From the NCBI GenBank assembly GCA_002729215.1, contig PBTV01000023.1, positions 4,715 to 44,727 on the forward strand: DNA of 40,013 nt, read 5' to 3'. The notes under the pieces are model-generated. The model was not told where the DNA came from, searched no databases, and worked only from the letters and a program-made list of their open reading frames with translations. The translations under genes and the position numbers were made by a program. The DNA is from Rubrivirga sp. (GTDB taxonomy: Bacteria; Actinomycetota; Actinomycetes; S36-B12). This document shows positions 1 to 6,650 of this stretch, piece after piece. Positions within the stretch are counted from its first letter, which is position 1. Each line of letters begins with the position of its first letter.

Positions 1-625
1 CGGCCGCGTACAGGGGCCACGGAGCGTGCTGGTTGGGGGTCCACCAGGTGCGGCGGGCCGCGTAGGAGTGCAGCCCCCACCGCGCGGTCAGGAACACCTC
101 CAAATCGGTCGGCTCCACCGGCTCACCCACGCGGGCCTGAAGGGTCATGGACCCTCCCCCGCGCGGGCGTCGTCGCTCGGATCGCCACCACCAGTGATCG
201 CCCCGCTGGCGAACGCTCATCGACGCCCACGTGTAAGGCAGCCGGTAACCCCAGCGTGCTGCCAGCGCAGTGACGAGCCGAGAGGCTTCCAGGCTTCGGA
301 ACACCACGCCGTGATTACCCTCGTCATCGACCGAGTACAGCCGCACGTTGCACTCCACGAACGTCCCCCACCACGGCATCGGGTGGCCTCGCCCCAAGCC
401 GGCCCCCGACATCCGGAAAGGAACAAGCGCGACGTAGGTCGCACCGTCGAACTCATCCGGTCTGACTCCCGGCGGCATGAAGGGCGCGACATCGGATGGA
501 TCGACCGGCCAATGCAGGAAGAACACCGACTCCCACCGCTGGTCGAACATGAACGGCCCCGGGACCGGGGGCGCCACTGGCGACACACCACCGAAACGAC
601 TCGCGTCGTCGGTGCCGGCACTCAT
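1..625 (-). CDS. DUF2071 (YqjF-like) protein, cut by window edge
   Basis: This reading frame has no stop before the left window edge, so only the first 208 codons are seen. It starts with ATG at 625, overlapping the TGA of the upstream DCC gene by four bases (ATGA), which suggests translational coupling. The translation carries family hallmarks: FLHWPVDP near residue 35, PFMPPGVRPDEFDGATYVAL, a WWGTFVECNVRLYS segment, VVFRSLEASR, ARWGYRLPYTWA, and near the edge FLTARWGLHSYAARRTW and TPNQHAPWPLY. These are characteristic of DUF2071/YqjF proteins, which are about 230-250 residues long and have no established biochemical function. The fold is predicted to resemble acetoacetate decarboxylase (family knowledge, not tested here). 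Only the C-terminus is missing. The family assignment is secure; the role is unknown. Confidence 0.9.
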   Translation of the reverse strand, partial: MSAGTDDASRFGGVSPVAPPVPGPFMFDQRWESVFFLHWPVDPSDVAPFMPPGVRPDEFDGATYVALVPFRMSGAGLGRGHPMPWWGTFVECNVRLYSVDDEGNHGVVFRSLEASRLVTALAARWGYRLPYTWASMSVRQRGDHWWWRSERRRPRGGGSMTLQARVGEPVEPTDLEVFLTARWGLHSYAARRTWWTPNQHAPWPLYAA

Positions 626-990
626 CGAGGTGACACGGCGCAGGCGGGTGTGGATCCTGGGAGTCGGTAGCGGTTACGGGCAACCAGGCGGTACACGGAC
701 GCGGCGATGGGTGCGATTCCCGGGGCGTCCGCGAGTGCGGCGATCCACGGCCACGGGCGGTTGGCTGTTCGCAGCATCCCGGTCACCGCGCGACTCCCCG
801 AGTGAACGCGGCCATCAGCGGTGACGAATTGCACCGCCTCTACGCACTGCTCGTCGGTCAATCCGTAGTCCGCGAGATCGAGGAATTGCCACGGTTGAAT
901 GTCAACTCTGGGTCGGATCCATCGGCGAGTGAATTCCACGCACGCGGTGCAGAAACCGCAGTCGCCATCGAAGACCAAGACCGCGCCCAT
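622..990 (-). CDS. DCC (DUF393) thiol-disulfide oxidoreductase-like protein
   Basis: A 122-residue protein beginning MGAVLVFDGDCGFC. The DGDCxFC motif near residues 8-14 defines the DCC/DUF393 family, thioredoxin-like proteins predicted to carry out thiol-disulfide exchange through the two cysteines. Later family features are the WIRPRVDIQPWQ segment and a C-terminal VYRLVARNRYRLPG. The frame stays open upstream to 1113, but the ATG at 990 is preferred. It matches the N-terminus of the family, and a -10 hexamer TACACT ends seven bases before it, placing transcription start on the A of the ATG. The upstream codons would lie outside that transcript. The gene is coupled to the DUF2071 gene. The pair may act on the same membrane or redox process, but the function is not known. 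Confidence 0.88.
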   Translation of the reverse strand: MGAVLVFDGDCGFCTACVEFTRRWIRPRVDIQPWQFLDLADYGLTDEQCVEAVQFVTADGRVHSGSRAVTGMLRTANRPWPWIAALADAPGIAPIAASVYRLVARNRYRLPGSTPACAVSPR

Positions 991-996
991 ATGGGC

Positions 997-1002
997 AGTG
1001 TA
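997..1002 (-). promoter_or_regulatory. -10 element of leaderless promoter for the DCC gene
   Basis: The minus strand reads TACACT, followed by six bases and then ATG at 990. With the usual -12 to -7 placement the transcript would start on the A of the ATG, so the mRNA would be leaderless. No Shine-Dalgarno sequence is present. No clear -35 was seen. Confidence 0.6.
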
Positions 1003-1097
1003 CGAAGGTCTCACAGTTTCGGCAGGGTCGATCATGGCTGCTGATTCTCGTCCGTGACCCTCAACTGCGGGACTCACCATGGGGGTCTGGGACCACC

Positions 1098-1103
1098 TAC
1101 ACT
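1098..1103 (+). promoter_or_regulatory. -10 element of leaderless promoter for the DUF2834 gene
   Basis: TACACT, identical to the hexamer of the divergent DCC promoter, ends eight bases before the ATG at 1112. Predicted transcription start is two bases before the start codon or on it. There is no ribosome binding site, which fits a leaderless transcript. Confidence 0.6.
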
Positions 1104-1111
1104 CGCGTGAC

Positions 1112-1480
1112 ATGAAACCATCTACTACTGGAGACTCGACACCGCCCGCACGTCCGCCCGGGGTTTTCTGGCTCTACCTCGCGGTAGCGGCTATCGGCCT
1201 GGTCGGGACCGCATGGTTCAACATTCGCAGCGTCGTCGAACCCAGTGGAGATACGTTCTTCGCCGCGTGGTTCGCGAACCCCGCGGTCAGTTCCTTGTCG
1301 ATTGATCTCTTGATCGTCGCCGCGGCCGCGTCAATCTTCATCATCATCGAAGGTCGTCGCCTAGGGATTCGCTGGTACTGGGTGTATGTCGTCGCCTCGT
1401 TCGTCACGGCCATCGCGTTCACGTTTCCGCTGTTCCTGGCGGTGCGAGAACGTCACCTGGCTCGCACGCCCGAGGCGTAA
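1112..1480 (+). CDS. DUF2834 small membrane protein
   Basis: A 122-residue protein with a short proline-rich N-terminus and three hydrophobic segments at about residues 17-36, 62-80 and 90-110. The pattern of an AWFANPAVSSLSIDL loop, an IEGRRLGIRWYWVYV stretch and a closing FPLFLAVRERHL matches DUF2834, a family of small bacterial integral membrane proteins of unknown function. Upstream in-frame starts (from 1079) are rejected because the -10 hexamer lies between them and the ATG at 1112. The gene is divergent from the DCC gene and convergent with the GNAT gene, so it is probably monocistronic. Topology and family are well supported; no function can be given. Confidence 0.82.
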   Translation: MKPSTTGDSTPPARPPGVFWLYLAVAAIGLVGTAWFNIRSVVEPSGDTFFAAWFANPAVSSLSIDLLIVAAAASIFIIIEGRRLGIRWYWVYVVASFVTAIAFTFPLFLAVRERHLARTPEA

Positions 1481-1494
1481 CTGCGGCAGGCGGG

Positions 1495-1511
1495 CTGACC
1501 TGTCAGGTCAG
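1495..1511. terminator. Palindromic terminator between convergent genes
   Basis: CTGACCTG-T-CAGGTCAG is a perfect 8+1+8 inverted repeat between the convergent DUF2834 and GNAT genes, overlapping the GNAT stop codon. On the plus strand it is followed by the T-rich GTTCTTCT. It could terminate both transcripts. Confidence 0.5.
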
Positions 1512-2006
1512 GTTCTTCTCGAAGGCCAAGAGCGCGACTTCGGGAACCGGATGCCAGTCGCGCTCGGGCAGGCGCTGGAAACCGTGACGTGCATAGAGCG
1601 TCATCGCGGCTGCGTTGATGTCCCGGACACAGATCACGAGTCGATTCGACCCGGTCGAGCGCGCGTGCTCCTCGCACGCTGCCACGAGGGCGTTGCCCAC
1701 GCCGTACCCCCACGCCTCGGGCGCAACAGCCAGGAATCGGAACTCGACTTCTCCGTCGCGGCCAATCTCCCGAAACGGTGATGCCGGCGGGCAGATCGTC
1801 ACCGTCCCCACCACCTGGCCCTGCCGAACAGCCACCAGCAGCAACGCATCGCTCTCGCGGGAGCCGGTGTCAGCGAGCACCGTGCCGTAGAAGCCGTCCG
1901 GGCCGTCATCGAGTTGCCCGGCACCGACGTAGGCCTCGACACCGATCCGGGCCGCCGCCGACAGATCGTCGACCGTGGCGCGGCGCACCACAACGGGGTT
2001 GGTCAT
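1503..2006 (-). CDS. GNAT-family N-acetyltransferase
   Basis: A 167-residue acetyltransferase from the ATG at 2006; an AGAGG lies four bases before it, and the upstream in-frame TTG at 2030 is less likely. The N-terminal VVRRATVDDLSAAARIG is the usual first strand and helix of the GNAT fold. EFRFLAVAPEAWGYGVGNAL (about residues 87-106) is the acetyl-CoA pyrophosphate-binding motif with the G-x-G pair, and AAAMTLYARHGFQRL is the C-terminal motif B. The protein should transfer an acetyl group from acetyl-CoA to an amine on a small molecule or protein; the substrate cannot be read from the sequence. It is a single gene convergent with the DUF2834 gene. Confidence 0.87.
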   Translation of the reverse strand: MTNPVVVRRATVDDLSAAARIGVEAYVGAGQLDDGPDGFYGTVLADTGSRESDALLLVAVRQGQVVGTVTICPPASPFREIGRDGEVEFRFLAVAPEAWGYGVGNALVAACEEHARSTGSNRLVICVRDINAAAMTLYARHGFQRLPERDWHPVPEVALLAFEKNLT

Positions 2007-2128
2007 GACGCCTCTATCGCGACTCGGCAACCGTCAATGCTGTCGCACCATCCCACGGTTGCCATAGGTCGATTGTTGCAAACCAGGCCACGGCGCGGTC
2101 GGATTCCGGACAGCGTCGATCCGTGCCC

Positions 2129-2150
2129 GGCTCACCGGTGCTGGTGAGTC
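2129..2150 (-). terminator. Hairpin downstream of the PPOX gene
   Basis: CTCACC (2131-2136) pairs with GGTGAG (2143-2148) around a six-base loop, with GG/TC flanks extending the stem. It lies 23 bases beyond the stop of the leftward PPOX gene. No U-tract follows, as is usual in actinobacteria. The remaining sequence to 2007 holds no gene. Confidence 0.4.
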
Positions 2151-2172
2151 CAGGGGGCGACAACGATCGCGT

Positions 2173-2718
2173 CTAGGGCAGCGCGGGCAGGCCGTCGAGG
2201 CTGACGGTGTTGTTGTCCTGCCGGTACGTCTCGAGTCCGTCCGCTCCGCGCTTTGCGTGATCTAAGGGCAGGTTCTCGCGCTCGCGAACGAATTCCATTG
2301 CCGGGACGCCGTAACCGCAGGAATCGGACACCCGGTCCACGGCAATGCGCACGATCGAGCGGGCGCCCAGGTAATCGGCGAACCGATCGGCCAGTTCGCA
2401 GAACTCCGCACTTCCCGCCTCGACCACTCGTGCGGTGCCGTGCAGCCGGACGATCCGGGGACGCTTGGTGAACGCGCAGAACATGATCACGATGCGGCCG
2501 TTCTCTTTCACGTGGGCGATCGTTTCCGCTCCGCTGCCGGTGAGGTCGAGGTAGGCGACCTCGTTCCCATCGAGCACCGCGAACGTGCCCGGTAGTCCCT
2601 TGGGTGAGCAGTTGACGTGCCCGTCTGCCGACATCGGCGCGGTGGCAACGAAGAACAACGGTTGCGCCGCGATCCACTCGGCTAGCCGTTCGTCGATCCC
2701 GTCGAAGACTTCCGCCAT
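2173..2718 (-). CDS. Pyridoxamine 5'-phosphate oxidase-family (split β-barrel flavin) protein
   Basis: A 181-residue protein with the PPOX fold. The N-terminal PLFFVATAPMSADGHVNCSPKG is typical of the putative flavin-binding members, followed by VAYLDLTGSGAETIAHVKENGRI and the barrel strand IVRLHGTARVVEAG. This subgroup usually binds FMN or F420, but its substrates are mostly unknown. A role in vitamin B6 synthesis is not implied: the C-terminal PdxH dimerisation region is not recognised. It starts 18 bases after the DUF1479 stop and is probably in the same transcript. The family call is confident, the cofactor and reaction are not. Confidence 0.85.
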   Translation of the reverse strand: MAEVFDGIDERLAEWIAAQPLFFVATAPMSADGHVNCSPKGLPGTFAVLDGNEVAYLDLTGSGAETIAHVKENGRIVIMFCAFTKRPRIVRLHGTARVVEAGSAEFCELADRFADYLGARSIVRIAVDRVSDSCGYGVPAMEFVRERENLPLDHAKRGADGLETYRQDNNTVSLDGLPALP

Positions 2719-2736
2719 GTCCTGCTCCCGTGCCGT

Positions 2737-4029
2737 TTAGTCCGCGATGCCGAAGCCGCGGCGGCCGCGGTCGTTCAACTCTTCGACCGAGAAGCGATCC
2801 GGCCACTGGCGCTCGTAGTGCTCCGATGGGAAGTCGCTCGGGCTCGACCCGGTGGCGAACGCCTCGAACGCGATCGGCGCGTACTCACGGTTGCGCGGAC
2901 ACCACGGGGCGGCCGGGATGTACATCACGTTGCCCCAGCCTTGTTGATCGAACACCGGCGCAACGCCGTGCACGAGATCGCAGTGCCACCACACCGAATC
3001 GCCGGCGCGCACACTCGGGATCCCACTCAAGGCTTGCATCGGCAACTCGTGCCACTTCTCGTTGATCGGGAACACCTTGTTGACCATCACGCCGCACATG
3101 TCGTCATCGTCGGTGTCGTCCAACATCGGACGCAGCAGCAGGTACGCCATCGTTTCGGGGATCGGTATCGCGTGCAGGACACCCTGGTCGAAGTCCATGT
3201 CCGATAGCGCCGTCCAGCCCTGGAAGGTGCGAAAGGCCGAGCACATCGTCGTACCGGGGTATTGGGGGCCTTCGGTTCGAAACGTCGCATCCCACGGGTC
3301 GTACTCTTCGATGGAGCCGTCGTAGACGTGACGGAAGGCCCGCTGGTAGGCCTTCGTCATCCACAAGTCCAACGTTCCCGTGTCGATGTGTGTTCCCAGG
3401 CCGGCAGAGTCCGCGCCCTCGGGTCGGCGCCGAATCCGATCCGGATACAACGAATCGCGCTCGGGGTCGAACCACTCGACATCCATCGATGTGCTCGTCC
3501 AGAGGTTGTTCATGAAGGACTGCACCGCGGCCATCCGGTCGCTTTGCCGCGCCTGCATTTGGGCGTGCGACCAGTAAATCGGGTAGATCTCCGGACGGGA
3601 ACCCACCGAGGCGAAGAAGTCGTCCCCCGATCCCCGGTAGTCCTCGAAGAAGTGGTTGCCTTCGACGTAGGTAAGGATGGACCGGTCCCATTCCAACGCC
3701 TGCTCAGGGTCGAAGTGGCCGCGCACCACAAGGCACCCCCGCGCTTTGACCAGATCTCGTTGCGCCTTTGTGACGGTGCCTTGCGCGATGTCGTCGAAGT
3801 CGATCTCCGGCCAGATCGACTCCCCCGCGGCCTTCGCCGCGTCGATCACCCGCACGCGCTCGGCGATGCGCTCCTCGAGGGCCTGCGCGACCTGCTCCAC
3901 CGATCGGCCGCTCGAATCGATCGACGCGCGGATGGCCGACTTGATCTGGCGGATGGCGGCCGGGAGATCGTCCGGGGTCTCCTCCCAGTGGGGCAGCGCT
4001 TCCACCGAGGGTGAAGCAGACACGGTCAT
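2737..4029 (-). CDS. DUF1479 family protein (YbiU-like, probable Fe(II)/2OG-dioxygenase fold)
   Basis: A 430-residue protein covering the full length of DUF1479. Family segments include PAAIRQIKSAIR near 24-35, ARGCLVVRG near 96, LGTHIDTGTLDLW at 211-223, AFRTFQGWTALSD at 265-277, and WWHCDLVHGVAP at 347-358. His214, Asp216 and a distal His (349 or 354) would form the HxD...H iron-binding triad of the cupin-like dioxygenase fold; this assignment is by motif, not experiment. The start ATG has a strong GAGGAG ribosome binding site. No substrate is known for the family. The PPOX gene downstream is probably co-transcribed, and a Gfo/Idh/MocA oxidoreductase is divergent, which may hint at oxidative breakdown of a small molecule (inference). 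Confidence 0.88.
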   Translation of the reverse strand: MTVSASPSVEALPHWEETPDDLPAAIRQIKSAIRASIDSSGRSVEQVAQALEERIAERVRVIDAAKAAGESIWPEIDFDDIAQGTVTKAQRDLVKARGCLVVRGHFDPEQALEWDRSILTYVEGNHFFEDYRGSGDDFFASVGSRPEIYPIYWSHAQMQARQSDRMAAVQSFMNNLWTSTSMDVEWFDPERDSLYPDRIRRRPEGADSAGLGTHIDTGTLDLWMTKAYQRAFRHVYDGSIEEYDPWDATFRTEGPQYPGTTMCSAFRTFQGWTALSDMDFDQGVLHAIPIPETMAYLLLRPMLDDTDDDDMCGVMVNKVFPINEKWHELPMQALSGIPSVRAGDSVWWHCDLVHGVAPVFDQQGWGNVMYIPAAPWCPRNREYAPIAFEAFATGSSPSDFPSEHYERQWPDRFSVEELNDRGRRGFGIAD

Positions 4030-4073
4030 GGCATCTCCTCACGTGCGGCGTCCACCGGGTGCTGGTGCACCAG

Positions 4074-4079
4074 AGAGTA
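4074..4079 (-). promoter_or_regulatory. Candidate -10 for the DUF1479-PPOX operon
   Basis: The minus strand reads TACTCT about 45 bases before the ATG at 4029, leaving room for the GAGGAG ribosome binding site at 4035-4040. No convincing -35 was seen. Confidence 0.35.
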
Positions 4080-4126
4080 ACGCGATCCAAAACCCGCGAT
4101 GCGCAAAAACCCCAGTTCACGACCGC

Positions 4127-4132
4127 TAGATT
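4127..4132 (+). promoter_or_regulatory. Candidate -10 for the Gfo/Idh/MocA gene
   Basis: TAGATT lies 32 bases before the ATG at 4165, giving a short leader with a GAGG-type ribosome binding site at about 4153. The divergent intergenic region (4030-4164) thus holds opposite promoters that could share one regulator. Confidence 0.4.
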
Positions 4133-4164
4133 CACTCGGCACGCCCAACCGATGAGGACGACCA

Positions 4165-5325
4165 ATGAACGCACCCAAGGACGTATCACCCGCCGTTGCC
4201 ATCGTCGGGACCGGGCAGATCGGCGCAGTGCACGTGGAGTGCGCGCGACGAGCCGGAGCAGTGGTGGTGGGCCTAGTCGGTTCGAGCCCGGATCGGGCGC
4301 GAGCGAAGGCAACGGCCTGGGGCGTTCCGGTCGTCTACTCCGATCTTGAGGAGCTGCTCGAGCAACCCGATATCGACGTCGTGCACATCGCGAGCCCCAA
4401 CCATGTGCACGCATCCCAGGCGATCGCGGTCGCCAACGCAGGCAAGCACGTCATTTGCGAGAAGCCGATGGCGTTGGACTCTGCGAGCGCGGGCGCCATG
4501 GTCGATGCAGCCCAGACTGCCGGAGTCGTTCATGCGACCTGCTTCAACTTTCGCTTCTATCCGCTGATGCATGAAGCGCATGCCATGATGCGCTCCGGCG
4601 AGCTGGGAGAGCCACGCTTCCTCACCGGGTCCTACCACCAGGATTGGTTGTTCGAGGACACGGACTGGAATTGGCGCTTGGACGCCGAGCGGGCGGGAGA
4701 TCTGCGTTCGGTGGCCGACATCGGCTCGCACTGGCTGGACCTGATGTCGTGGATCTCCGGGCGGCGCGTCACCGAGGTGTGCGCGGATCTGCACACGTTC
4801 ATCCCTGTGCGGTATCGACCACACGGGGAGGTCGAGACGTTTAGCGGGGCATCCGTAGCCGGGGGCGAACCCGTGTCCATCGACAGCGACGATGCGGCCA
4901 GCGTTCTGTTGCGCCTCGAGGGAGGCGCCCGCGGCTCGTTCTCGGTGTCCCAGGTGTCGGCGGGCCGCAAGAACGATCTGCGATTCGAGCTCGCGGGATC
5001 ACAACGGGCGTTGATGTGGAGTTCAGAAGCCAGCGACACGTTGTGGATCGGTCGGCGCGGCCGAACCAGTGAGGTCCTGCTGAAAGATCCCGTGCACCTG
5101 TCCAACGAGGCGCGCTCAGTGGCGTTCTACCCGGGTGGTCACATCGAGGGGTACGCCGAGGCGTTCACCGCTTTCTTCGCGAGCGTTTACGACGATGTCG
5201 CTCGCGGTGAGCCCGCCGATGCGCCGCGCTACCCAACCTTCATCGACGGCTACCACGGAGCGTGCGTCGCGGACGCCATCCGGGCCAGTGCCGCCTCGGG
5301 TGCGTGGACCGAGGTTCGGTACTGA
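4165..5325 (+). CDS. Gfo/Idh/MocA-family oxidoreductase
   Basis: A 386-residue NAD(P)-dependent dehydrogenase. The N-terminal Rossmann motif VAIVGTGQIGAVHVE lies at about residues 11-25, the conserved AGKHVICEKPMAL with the catalytic-region EKP near 91-103, and the substrate-side VADIGSHWLDL with its conserved His near 182-192. The family oxidises or reduces sugars, inositols and related polyols or bile pigments; the substrate cannot be predicted here. It is divergently transcribed from the DUF1479-PPOX pair. The 105 bases after its stop hold no gene and lead into the TPP riboswitch. The family call is firm. Confidence 0.93.
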   Translation: MNAPKDVSPAVAIVGTGQIGAVHVECARRAGAVVVGLVGSSPDRARAKATAWGVPVVYSDLEELLEQPDIDVVHIASPNHVHASQAIAVANAGKHVICEKPMALDSASAGAMVDAAQTAGVVHATCFNFRFYPLMHEAHAMMRSGELGEPRFLTGSYHQDWLFEDTDWNWRLDAERAGDLRSVADIGSHWLDLMSWISGRRVTEVCADLHTFIPVRYRPHGEVETFSGASVAGGEPVSIDSDDAASVLLRLEGGARGSFSVSQVSAGRKNDLRFELAGSQRALMWSSEASDTLWIGRRGRTSEVLLKDPVHLSNEARSVAFYPGGHIEGYAEAFTAFFASVYDDVARGEPADAPRYPTFIDGYHGACVADAIRASAASGAWTEVRY

Positions 5326-5430
5326 TGCACTGTCCGTTCGGCGGAGTATGCTGCGTTCCGACACCGAAATACCTGTGGCCGTCGGATGTAGGTCACACCA
5401 GCAACCTGAAGTGTTAATAACTGAACACAA

Positions 5431-5524
5431 CCAAGGGGAGCTCACGCGATAGCGGTGGGCTGAGAGGGCAGACGCGTCTGTCGACCCGCTGAACCTGATC
5501 TGGGTAATGCCAGCGCTAGGGAGG
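5431..5524 (+). promoter_or_regulatory. TPP riboswitch (THI element)
   Basis: The conserved aptamer blocks are in order: AGGGGAGC (5434-5441), GGGCTGAGAGGG (5457-5467), GACCCGCTGAACCTGATC, then CTGGGTAATGCCAGCG (5500-5515) and TAGGGA. These form the two parallel sensor helices of the thiamine pyrophosphate riboswitch. It lies directly upstream of thiB. Its conserved 3' end merges with the ribosome binding site GGGAGG (5519-5524), four bases before the ATG, so ligand binding could block initiation by pairing the Shine-Dalgarno in helix P1. A candidate -10 (TTAATA near 5414) lies upstream. High TPP should switch the thiamine-uptake genes off. Confidence 0.95.
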
Positions 5525-5528
5525 AAAC

Positions 5529-6614
5529 ATGAAGCGCATTCCCGCAGTTCTCGGCACCGGATGTCTGACGTCCGTGCTCGTACTCGCCGCCTGCAGTTCC
5601 GGGGCATCCGACACCGAACCCGAGGCCGCGAGCACCGCGGACCTCGCCGGTCAAACCGTTCAACTACTCACCCACGACTCGTTCGCGCTCAGCGACGACG
5701 TCATCGCTGACTTCGAGGCATCCACGGGAGTCACCCTGGAGCTGGTGTCCGGCGGTGACGCGGGATCGATGGTGGCTGGAGCCATCCTGGCCGCCGGAGC
5801 GCCCACCGCCGACGTCATCTTCGGGGTGGACAACACCCTCGTGACGCGGGCCTTGGACGCGGACGTCTTCGAGGCCTACACCTCGACCGAGGCGCAGGCG
5901 CTGCGCCCCGAGCTCGCCGAACGGTCCTTCGATGGTCGAGTGACGCCGATCGACTTCGGCGATGTGTGCATCAACATCGACGACACCTGGTTCGCCGCCG
6001 AGGGCATCGCTCCCCCGACCACCCTCGACGATCTCGCCGACCCGCAGTACCGCGACCTGCTCGTGGTCCAAGACCCCGGCACGTCGTCCCCGGGCCTCGC
6101 TTTCGCCCTGTCCACCGTGTCCCGATACGGAGACGGTTGGGTCGACTACTGGCAACGGCTACGCGAGAACGGAGTGAAGGTCGCCGGCTCGTGGAGCGAT
6201 GCTTACTACGGCGACTTCACCTTCGGCGGTGGTGGCGACCGTCCCATCGTCGTCTCGTACGCCACCAGCCCGCCGGCCGAGATCGTCTACGCCGAGGGTG
6301 AGCCGCCCGAGGTGCCCTCCACATCGGTGATGACCGATGGCTGTTACCGGCAAGTGGAGTACGCCGGGATCCTCGCCGGGACCAACCAGCCGGAGGCCGC
6401 CACGCTGGTCATCGACTGGCTGCTCTCCCCGGGCGTGCAAGCGGACATTCCGCTGAACATGTTCGTCTTCCCGGCCCGGGACGGTACGGCCTTGCCTGAG
6501 GTGTTCGAACGCTTCGCGCCGCAGGTGCCTGACGCCGAGGAGTTGTCCTCGGAGTACATCGCGGACAACATCGACGAGATTCTCTCCGAGTGGGGTGCAG
6601 TGATGGGCCGCTAG
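5529..6614 (+). CDS. thiB: Thiamine ABC transporter, substrate-binding lipoprotein
   Basis: A 361-residue solute-binding protein with a lipoprotein signal: positively charged MKRIP start, hydrophobic core and lipobox VLAAC with Cys22, so the mature protein should be anchored to the outer face of the membrane. VQLLTHDSFALSDDVIADFE, TADVIFGVDNTLV, PIDFGDVCINIDDTWF and QDPGTSSPGLAF match the ThiB subgroup of periplasmic-binding-protein family 1, which binds thiamine and its phosphates. The TPP riboswitch immediately upstream supports thiamine as ligand. It is the first gene of thiB-thiP-thiQ, with a GGGAGG ribosome binding site that is also the 3' edge of the riboswitch. Confidence 0.95.
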   Translation: MKRIPAVLGTGCLTSVLVLAACSSGASDTEPEAASTADLAGQTVQLLTHDSFALSDDVIADFEASTGVTLELVSGGDAGSMVAGAILAAGAPTADVIFGVDNTLVTRALDADVFEAYTSTEAQALRPELAERSFDGRVTPIDFGDVCINIDDTWFAAEGIAPPTTLDDLADPQYRDLLVVQDPGTSSPGLAFALSTVSRYGDGWVDYWQRLRENGVKVAGSWSDAYYGDFTFGGGGDRPIVVSYATSPPAEIVYAEGEPPEVPSTSVMTDGCYRQVEYAGILAGTNQPEAATLVIDWLLSPGVQADIPLNMFVFPARDGTALPEVFERFAPQVPDAEELSSEYIADNIDEILSEWGAVMGR

Positions 6615-6650
6615 CGCTCCTCACGCACACGTTCTCGAGGGCAGAACACG

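Noticed and set aside
217-621. 134-codon minus-strand open frame at the left edge
   Set aside because: One frame away from the DUF2071 gene, which has clear family motifs and is open to the window edge; the short frame is Arg/Ser-rich noise.
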